Source: Sphingomonadales bacterium | Lineage (GTDB): Bacteria > Pseudomonadota > Alphaproteobacteria > Sphingomonadales > Sphingomonadaceae | NCBI GenBank assembly: GCA_027483465.1 | Contig: JAIXUQ010000061.1 | Coordinates: forward strand, 45,310 to 109,309 | DNA: 64,000 nt | Direction: 5' to 3' | Shown here: positions 54,964 through 61,085 of the stretch, in pieces | Layout of the letters: each line of letters begins with the position of its first letter | How positions within the stretch are numbered: position 1 is the stretch's first letter | Notes under the pieces: generated by a model | The model's input: the letters and a program-made list of their open reading frames with translations, nothing else | The model's database searches: none | What the model was told of the DNA's origin: nothing | Program-made: the position numbers and the translations under genes

Positions 54964-55653
54964 ATGACTGAACCCACCACCGACACCGCCGCCAAGAAGA
55001 TCGCCCTCGTCACCGGGGCCAGCCGCGGCATTGGCGCGGCCATCGCCGAACAATTGGCGGCGCAGGGCTGGCATGTCATCCTGACGGCGCGCAGCGAAGG
55101 CGCGCTGGGCCAGGTGGACGACAAGATTCACGCCGCCGGTGGCACCGCCACCATCGCGCCCTTTGATCTGGCTGATCTTGATGCCATCGATCGGCTGGCC
55201 AATGCGGTGGGCGCGCGCTGGGGCCGGCTGGATGCGCTGATCCTCAACGCCGCGCAACTGGGCACGCTGGCGCCGGTGCCCCACCTTGACCGCAAGGAGT
55301 GGGACAAGCTGATCGCCATCAACCTCACGGCGAACTGGCGGCTGCTGGCCGGCTTTGATCCCTGGCTGCGCCAGGCCCCGGCGGCGGACGTGGTGGCGGT
55401 CACCTCCTCGGTCGGCTCGGCCCCGCGCGCCTACTGGGGCGGCTATGCCGCCACCAAGGCGGCGCTGGAAAATCTGGTCGCCACCTATGGCGCCGAAGTC
55501 GCCAACATCAGCCAGATCCGCACCCACATCATCGATCCCGGCGCCACCCGCACCACCATGCGCGCCCGCGCCTATCCCGGTGAGGACCCGGCCCGGCTGA
55601 AGCCGCCGGAAGCCGCCGCCGAGCGCATCATCGCCGCCCTGGCGCGCGGCTGA
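54964..55653 (+). CDS. Short-chain dehydrogenase (YciK/FabG-like SDR)
   Basis: 229 residues. KIALVTGASRGIGAAIAEQLAAQG (TGxxxGIG), LDALILNAAQLG (NNAG variant NAAQ), the active-site region VVAVTSSVGSAPRAYWGGYAATKAALENLV (Ser and Tyr-x-x-x-Lys) and THIIDPGATRTTMRARAYPGEDP are SDR features. AAGGG seven bases upstream fixes the start. The NAAQ variant and the APRAYWG stretch resemble a YciK-like group of unknown substrate. It is convergent with DUF1489 (7 bp between stops). Confidence 0.88.
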   Translation: MTEPTTDTAAKKIALVTGASRGIGAAIAEQLAAQGWHVILTARSEGALGQVDDKIHAAGGTATIAPFDLADLDAIDRLANAVGARWGRLDALILNAAQLGTLAPVPHLDRKEWDKLIAINLTANWRLLAGFDPWLRQAPAADVVAVTSSVGSAPRAYWGGYAATKAALENLVATYGAEVANISQIRTHIIDPGATRTTMRARAYPGEDPARLKPPEAAAERIIAALARG

Positions 55654-55659
55654 GGCCGA

Positions 55660-56070
55660 TTAAACCAGCCCCAGCGCCGCCAGTTGCCGGGCCAGCGCCG
55701 GCGGCAGCGCTTCGCCGGCCTCCTCGCCGGGGGCCAGATCGGGCGGGGCATCGCCGGCCGCCAGATAGCGCCAGCCCTGGTGGGCGCGCAGCGGGCGCGA
55801 CCGCACCGGCACCGGGCCGGGCACCAGTTCGATGGCGCATTTCGGCCCCCACGGCGTGTCGGCCATGGCGATTGACAGGATGGTCTGCCGCGCCACCAGT
55901 TGATGGCCGATGATCCAGTACAGCGAGCCGCCGATCAGTTCGTCCGCCCGCTTGGGCATCATCCGCGTGTGCGCCCCGGCACGGCCTTCGCCCCACCAGT
56001 GCGCCTGCCGCTCAGCCAGGGTGGCGATGTCGGGGCAGCCGGCGGCCACCTTGCTCAAATGCAGTGTCAT
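55660..56070 (-). CDS. DUF1489 family protein
   Basis: 136 residues. MTLHLSKVAAGCPDIATLAERQAHWWGEGRAGAHTRMMPKRADELIGGSLYWIIGHQLVARQTIL and the RPLRAHQGWRYLAAGDAPPDL stretch are characteristic of DUF1489, an alphaproteobacterial family of unknown function. No signal peptide. Its start overlaps the mgtE stop (ATGA), so it is translated with the magnesium transporter. Confidence 0.88.
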   Translation of the reverse strand: MTLHLSKVAAGCPDIATLAERQAHWWGEGRAGAHTRMMPKRADELIGGSLYWIIGHQLVARQTILSIAMADTPWGPKCAIELVPGPVPVRSRPLRAHQGWRYLAAGDAPPDLAPGEEAGEALPPALARQLAALGLV

Positions 56071-57470
56071 TGCAGATTGGCGACCCCCACCAGCGCGGCC
56101 AGGCCCAGAAAGCCCAGAAAGCCCATGGTATCCGTGGTCATCGTCACGAAGATCGAGCTGGCCACCGCCGGATCGGTGCGCAGCCTTGTGAGGGTGAGCG
56201 GCACCAGCACGCCGGCCAGCCCGGCGATCAGGATGTTGAACAGCGCCGCCAGCGCGATCACCCCGCCCAGATTGGCGCTGTTGAACAACACGCCCACGCC
56301 CAGCCCCAGCAGGGCGGCGATGGTGAGGCCGTTGAGCAGCGCCACCCGCACCTCGCGCCAGATCGTCCGCCGCGTGTTGCTGTCGGTCAATTGCTTGGTG
56401 GCGATGGCGCGCACCGCCACCGCCATCGTCTGGGTGCCGGCATTGCCGCCGATGCTGGCGACGATCGGGGTGAGGGCGGCCAGCGTCACCAGTTTCTCGA
56501 TCGTGGGTTCAAACAGCGCGATCACGCTGGAGGAGATCATCGCCGTGCCCAGATTGGCCGCCAGCCAGCGCACCCGCGCCTTGTAGCTTTCCACCACCGG
56601 CTCGTTGATGTCACCATCGCCGGCGCCCGACAGTTTCAGCGCATCCTCGCCGGCTTCGGCCTGGATGATGTGGACCACGTCGTCCACGGTGATCACCCCC
56701 ACCAGCTTGCCATACGCATCGACCACGGCGGCGGAAATCAGCGCATATTTCTGGAATTGCAGCGCCACTTCCTCCTGGTCCATCGTCACCGGGATCAGCG
56801 TCTGCTCGCGCTTCATCACATCGGCCACCATCAGATCGGGCGGCGCGGTGAGCAGCCAGGAAAGCCGCATGGTGCCGGTGGGGCGGCCGGCGCCATCCAC
56901 CACGAAGATTTCCCAGAAATCGGTGGCCGGATCGATGCTGGCGCGGATCCGCTCGATCACCGCGCCCACGCTCATGTCCTCGGTGACGGCAACCAGCTCG
57001 CGCTGCATCAGGCGGCCGGCGGATTCCTCCGGGTAATTCAGCGCGGCCTCGATGTCGGCCCGGTCTTCGGGGGCCAGGGCGCGCAGCACGGCGCGCTGGT
57101 CGTCGGCCTCCAGATCCTCGATCACCGCCACCGCGTCGTCGGTGTCAAGCTGGGTGACGACCTCGGCCACCTCGCGCGGTGACAGCGCCTCCAGCACATC
57201 CTCGCGGACATAATCGTCCAGCTCGGCGATCACCTCGGCGTTCAGCACATCGCCCAGCGCGGCGGCCAGCGGCGCGCGGGCATCGCCGGGGATGGCGGCA
57301 AACAGATCGGCGATGTCGGCCGGGTGCAGCGGGCTGACGAGGGCGCGCACCGCATCATCGTCGCCGCCATCCAGCACGGCGGCAACCTCGGCCACGAAGG
57401 CGCGGCTCAGCCGGCCTTCCTCCAGCGCGTCCGGCAGTTCCGGCGCGTCGAGGCGCAAATCCTCACTCAT
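56067..57470 (-). CDS. mgtE: Magnesium transporter MgtE
   Basis: 467 residues, the full-length form. The acidic N-domain (LHPADIADLFAAIPGDARAPLAAAL, LDTDDAVAVIEDLEADDQRAVLRAL) is followed by two CBS domains (MQRELVAVTEDMSVGAVIERI, LIPVTMDQEEVALQFQKYALISAAVVDAYGKLVGVITVDDVVHII). Five transmembrane helices follow, with GGNAGTQTMAVAVRAIA, the conserved pore segment, and an Ala/Leu-rich C-terminus. It is an inner-membrane Mg2+ channel that closes when cytosolic Mg2+ fills the N/CBS sites. Confidence 0.95.
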   Translation of the reverse strand: MSEDLRLDAPELPDALEEGRLSRAFVAEVAAVLDGGDDDAVRALVSPLHPADIADLFAAIPGDARAPLAAALGDVLNAEVIAELDDYVREDVLEALSPREVAEVVTQLDTDDAVAVIEDLEADDQRAVLRALAPEDRADIEAALNYPEESAGRLMQRELVAVTEDMSVGAVIERIRASIDPATDFWEIFVVDGAGRPTGTMRLSWLLTAPPDLMVADVMKREQTLIPVTMDQEEVALQFQKYALISAAVVDAYGKLVGVITVDDVVHIIQAEAGEDALKLSGAGDGDINEPVVESYKARVRWLAANLGTAMISSSVIALFEPTIEKLVTLAALTPIVASIGGNAGTQTMAVAVRAIATKQLTDSNTRRTIWREVRVALLNGLTIAALLGLGVGVLFNSANLGGVIALAALFNILIAGLAGVLVPLTLTRLRTDPAVASSIFVTMTTDTMGFLGFLGLAALVGVANLQ

Positions 57471-57496
57471 TGCGCCGCGTTATACGCGCCGCCGCG

Positions 57497-58060
57497 TCAA
57501 GCGCCAGTGCGGCGCTGTGCCCGCCATGCCCTCACCGCCCGGCCCATGTGCGCCCGGCGCAGGCCGCGCCCGGCGAACAGGCGTTTCAGATCAATGGCAC
57601 TGTCAAAATTCTGGAGCTGCCAGTGGTAATAATTCACATATTCCAGCCAGCCGAGCAGCGTGAGCCCGGCGGCGGCAATGGCGCGCGGTGGCCAGCCCTG
57701 GCCCGCGATCAGCACGGCGGTGGCGATGCTGGCCGCCAGCAGCAGCAGCAGCGCCGGGATTTCGGCGCGGGCGCAAAAGGCCACCAGCCGCCCGGCCTGC
57801 GCCGCCTTGCCATCCATGCGCGCCAGCACCAGCAGCCAGGCCGCCGTGCCCACCACCAGCAGGAAGGAACAGGCCACAGCGCCCAGCCCGGCCGCCAGAT
57901 CGGGGGCATCGCCGGCGCTGATCACCAGCGCCCCGGCCATCAGCGGCACCAGCAGCACATTGCCGGCCTCCATCTTCCAGTAACTGGCAAGATGCTTGCG
58001 CAGGGCAACCGGATCGCGGCCGGCAAAGCGGGAAGCATGGTCGGGCATCGCGGTGGCCAT
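57497..58060 (-). CDS. Uncharacterised four-helix membrane protein
   Basis: 187 residues from 58060, or 183 from 58048. The first ATG lies within a TATGGC -10-like box, so the second may be the true start. A soluble N-terminus of about 35 residues (RDPVALRKHLASYWKMEAG) precedes four hydrophobic segments: NVLLVPLMAGALVISAG, ACSFLLVVGTAAWLLVLA, IPALLLLLAASIATAVLIA and AIAAAGLTLLGWLEYVNYY. A basic C-terminal tail follows (RGLRRAHMGRAVRAWRAQRR). Not recognised as a named family. It lies 26 bp downstream of, and in line with, mgtE's start side. Confidence 0.6.
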   Translation of the reverse strand: MATAMPDHASRFAGRDPVALRKHLASYWKMEAGNVLLVPLMAGALVISAGDAPDLAAGLGAVACSFLLVVGTAAWLLVLARMDGKAAQAGRLVAFCARAEIPALLLLLAASIATAVLIAGQGWPPRAIAAAGLTLLGWLEYVNYYHWQLQNFDSAIDLKRLFAGRGLRRAHMGRAVRAWRAQRRTGA

Positions 58061-58120
58061 AGTCCGGCCGCTGCCGCTTCGCCCAGTGGCATTTTGGCCG
58101 CCGGGCCTTATGCTGGGCCG

Positions 58121-58534
58121 ATGCGACGCCGCCTGCTGCTGCTGCTGGGCCTGGCCCTGATTGGGGCCGGGGCCGGGCTGCTGTGGCGGCGGCCGCAGCC
58201 CGCGCCGCCGCCTCCACCCCGGCCGGCCGCTGCCCTGCCTTTGGCCCGGCCCGGCCCGGCCTGGGGGCTGGTGCAGCAGCGGCTGGCGGCGGGGCTGGAC
58301 GGGCTGGATTTGCCGGCCAAAGGGGTGCAGGTGGACCTGGTGGTGGAAACGGACACAAATGGCCAGATGACCGTCACCGATGCCCGCATTGCCGGCACCA
58401 GCGCCCCGGCAGCCGTCACCGCGCGCCTTGTTGCCGCCACCAGACAGGTGCCGTTCGCGCTGGCCGGGCCGGCCGGGCGCTATCGGCTGTGGCTGAAACT
58501 GAAACCGGCGCCGGCCGGGCAGGGGGAGGAGTGA
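58121..58534 (+). CDS. Uncharacterised protein with N-terminal anchor
   Basis: 137 residues. MRRRLLLLLGLALIGAGAGLLWRR is a signal anchor or signal peptide. A Pro/Ala-rich linker then leads to a small alpha/beta domain with VQVDLVVETDTNGQMTVTDARIAGTSAPAAVTARLVAATRQVPF and YRLWLKLKPAP. The latter resembles a TonB C-terminal-like or energy-transducer fold only loosely; no firm assignment. The ATG follows a TATGCT box by 6 bases and has no ribosome site. It is 3 bp upstream of the next gene. Confidence 0.55.
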   Translation: MRRRLLLLLGLALIGAGAGLLWRRPQPAPPPPPRPAAALPLARPGPAWGLVQQRLAAGLDGLDLPAKGVQVDLVVETDTNGQMTVTDARIAGTSAPAAVTARLVAATRQVPFALAGPAGRYRLWLKLKPAPAGQGEE

Positions 58535-58537
58535 GCC

Positions 58538-58900
58538 ATGCAGCAATGGCTGCCGATCATCATCTATGGCACCACCGTGGCGCTGGGGCTGGTGCTGGGC
58601 TGGTATTTCCTGGCCGGGCGGCGGCCGCCCAAGGCGGTGCAGGCCATCCACCTGCTCACCGGCTTTGGCGGGCTGGAGGTGGTGATGCTGATTTCGGCGC
58701 GGACGAAGGCCAGCCCCGATCTCAAGGAAACCGCCACCATCGGCTTGGTTTTGCTGGGTTTTGCTGTGGTGAGCGGGCTGTTTGCCGGCATCATGGCCAA
58801 GCCCCGGCCCGACATGCTGGGCCCCAGCCTGGCGCTGCACGCGCTGCTGGGCGGATCGGCCTTTCTGGTGCTGCTCACCTGGGCGATGAATGTCGCCTGA
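58538..58900 (+). CDS. Uncharacterised small membrane protein
   Basis: 120 residues with four hydrophobic helices: LPIIIYGTTVALGLVLGWYFLAG, AVQAIHLLTGFGGLEVVMLISA, TIGLVLLGFAVVSGLFAGIMA and LHALLGGSAFLVLLTWAM. His residues in AIHLLTG and ALHALLG could ligate heme or metal, as in short cytochrome-b-like proteins, but this is speculative. GGGGGAGGAG precedes the start. It is paired with the anchored protein upstream, and its stop abuts the stop of the convergent hydrolase. Confidence 0.6.
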   Translation: MQQWLPIIIYGTTVALGLVLGWYFLAGRRPPKAVQAIHLLTGFGGLEVVMLISARTKASPDLKETATIGLVLLGFAVVSGLFAGIMAKPRPDMLGPSLALHALLGGSAFLVLLTWAMNVA

Positions 58901-59905
58901 TCAGGCCGGCGGCAGCTTCTTGAGCGGCCGGCATTCACCGCCAGTGGGCAGGTTGGAAGCCTTCAATATCTCAACCACATAGGGTGCCATCCCGCCGTTA
59001 TCATGCCCCACATCGGGCACCAGCACGCATGACCAGCCAAAGCGGACGCCGGCCTGTTGGGCCGCAGTTTGCGCGGCGGCGAAAAAGGCCTTGCCGCGCG
59101 CCAGCCGGTGCGGGCCCTGGGCCATGGCCTCGGGCTGGCGCGGCAGGCTGCTGTGGTTGGGATCGATATCGGCGGTGCCCTGCATCAGCAGCATCGGCCG
59201 GGCAAGCGCCTTGGCCGGCTGCCACAGGCCCGGCGGCAGGCCGGCAACGCCGAACGGCCAGCGATTGGGGCCCATCGGCCAGGTGTAACTGCCTGAATTT
59301 GCAGAGATGGCCCGGCTCATCTTGGCGCCGGCGCCCACCAGCACAAAGCGGTGGACGAACTGCGCACCGGCGGAATGGCCGAACAGCACATAGGATGTGG
59401 CGGCCAGTTTCTCGCGCGCCACCACCCGGTCAAAGATGATGTCGATCGCCGAATAGCTCCATTTTTCGCGCGGGCGCAGCGCGCCGGCCTCATCAAACAC
59501 CGCGCCGAAATTGTAATTCTGCGTATCCGGAAAGGCGCTCCGGGTGAATTCCGGCACCACGATCACGATGCCGGATTTCGTTGCAATATCAACCCATTCG
59601 GCGATGTAGCGATCAGCATCGCGGCCCACGCCGTGCATCACGAACATCACCGGCGCATTCGCCCCGGCCGTGGCCGGGCGCAGCAGCCACACCGGGATGG
59701 CGGCGCCGCCCCAATCATCCACCACAAACCGCTGTACCCCGGCGTTGGCCAGCGCCGCCGGCACCGTGGCAATGCCCCCGGCCGGCACCCGCCGCGCGGC
59801 CGGCACGGCTTCAAATTCCCTCAGCAAGGCCTTGATATCGACCGGTTCTGCCATTGCCGGTGCCGAGGTGAGGCAGAGCATCAGGGGCAGCAGAATGCGC
59901 TTCAT
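58901..59905 (-). CDS. Secreted alpha/beta hydrolase (PHB-depolymerase-like esterase)
   Basis: 334 residues. The signal peptide MKRILLPLMLCLTSAPAMA leads into an alpha/beta-hydrolase domain: VMFVMHGVGRDADRYIAEW (oxyanion region, HG motif), FGHSAGAQFVHRF (nucleophile elbow GHSAG) and VPDVGHDNGGM (His). ANSGSYTWPM follows the elbow and is typical of the feruloyl-esterase/PHB-depolymerase-like group. It would cleave an ester or peptide-like bond in the periplasm. The gene is 4 bp downstream of the M14 peptidase, in the same operon as the TonB receptor. Confidence 0.82.
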   Translation of the reverse strand: MKRILLPLMLCLTSAPAMAEPVDIKALLREFEAVPAARRVPAGGIATVPAALANAGVQRFVVDDWGGAAIPVWLLRPATAGANAPVMFVMHGVGRDADRYIAEWVDIATKSGIVIVVPEFTRSAFPDTQNYNFGAVFDEAGALRPREKWSYSAIDIIFDRVVAREKLAATSYVLFGHSAGAQFVHRFVLVGAGAKMSRAISANSGSYTWPMGPNRWPFGVAGLPPGLWQPAKALARPMLLMQGTADIDPNHSSLPRQPEAMAQGPHRLARGKAFFAAAQTAAQQAGVRFGWSCVLVPDVGHDNGGMAPYVVEILKASNLPTGGECRPLKKLPPA

Positions 59906-59909
59906 CGGG

Positions 59910-61085
59910 TCATTGTCCTCGTGCATTGGCGCTGGCCATCAGCGCCGTGGCAGCGGCTTCGGCCAGCCGTGCGGTGCGGTCGGTCGGGCTGGCATCGCCC
60001 ACTTCCCAGGTGAGCGCGCCCACCCCGAACCGGTCGCGCGCCCAGCTTTTCAGCACGCCGCTGCCGGGATTGTGCGCCCGGTCGATGCGGATGCTGGCGC
60101 CGTCAAGATCGGCGGCAATCGCCTGCAACATGGCCTCGCCCAGATCGGGCGCGGCCGGCCGGGGTGGGGCATAAACGACATCGCGTGCCGTGGAATGGAA
60201 ATCGATCACCGCCACAATCGGCGCCGTTTTGGCTGCCTTTTCAATGGCCTGGCCCAGCGCATGGGTTTCAGGCTGGGTGAACGGCCCCCAATCGCGATTG
60301 AGATCAACCCCGCCCAGATTGTGCCGCCAATGGCCCAGCACAAAGCCATCGGGGTTGGCCAGCGGCACGATCATCAGGGCATGGCCGGCGCGAAAGGCGC
60401 GGGCGGCCGCGCTGTCGGCCAGCAGCAGATCGGTGAAGCGGGCAAAGGCCTGCGGGCCGGTGGTTTCGGGCGGATGCTGGCGGGTGATCAGCACCACGGT
60501 GCCGCGCGGTGCCGGTGGGCGGTGCCAATAGGCCAGCAGCGGCCGCCGCGCCACGCTGTGGCCAACGATGGTGCGCACCAAGCTGCCGGCGCGCACCCGG
60601 GCCTCGAACGGGGCCATAGCATCCTCAATGGTTTCAGGCGGTTGCGCCATCAACAGCTGCACCGGTGCCGCCGGCAACAGCATGCGCGCGGCCCGCCCGC
60701 CCTCGCTCAGGCTGACAAGCTGCGGGGCAAGGCGGGCCGCCGGCCGGCCCGGCTGGCCGGTCCACGGCGCATAACGATGGGTGCCGCCGTCATAATGCAG
60801 CGTCACCGCGGTTTCGCCGCCACCATCGTTGGCCAGCACCAGGCCATACCAGGGGCTGGGGTTGATCGGCTGGTTTTCCGGCCGGATCGTCACATGCACA
60901 TGGCCATCGGCATCGATGCGGCAGGCGGCCAGGCCGGCGCGTTCAAACCCGGCATGCACCCGCCGGCCGTGGCCGGCACAGGCCGGCGGGCCGGCGGTGG
61001 CGGCGGCAAACCAGCTTTCGGCCAGGGTTTGCGCTGCCGCCGGCAGCGCCAGCCCCCACCACAACAGGGCCGCCGCCGCCCGCAT
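59910..61085 (-). CDS. M14 family zinc carboxypeptidase (secreted)
   Basis: 391 residues. The signal peptide (ALLWWGLALPAAAQ) precedes an AGBL/cytosolic-carboxypeptidase-like N-terminal beta domain (about 25-170), then the M14 catalytic domain. Zn ligands His204-xx-Glu207 (RQHPPETTG) and His297 (DFHST) and the catalytic Glu361 (TWEVGD) are intact. LANPDGFVLGHWRHNLGGVDLNRDW is the Asn-Pro-Asp-Gly and Asn-Arg substrate region. It removes C-terminal residues from peptides in the periplasm. Its ATG overlaps the stop of the TonB receptor (TGATG). Confidence 0.92.
   Translation of the reverse strand: MRAAAALLWWGLALPAAAQTLAESWFAAATAGPPACAGHGRRVHAGFERAGLAACRIDADGHVHVTIRPENQPINPSPWYGLVLANDGGGETAVTLHYDGGTHRYAPWTGQPGRPAARLAPQLVSLSEGGRAARMLLPAAPVQLLMAQPPETIEDAMAPFEARVRAGSLVRTIVGHSVARRPLLAYWHRPPAPRGTVVLITRQHPPETTGPQAFARFTDLLLADSAAARAFRAGHALMIVPLANPDGFVLGHWRHNLGGVDLNRDWGPFTQPETHALGQAIEKAAKTAPIVAVIDFHSTARDVVYAPPRPAAPDLGEAMLQAIAADLDGASIRIDRAHNPGSGVLKSWARDRFGVGALTWEVGDASPTDRTARLAEAAATALMASANARGQ

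Noticed and set aside
58538..58900. Cytochrome b-like heme protein
   Set aside because: Only two histidines in helices and no spacing I could match to a known family; kept as uncharacterised.
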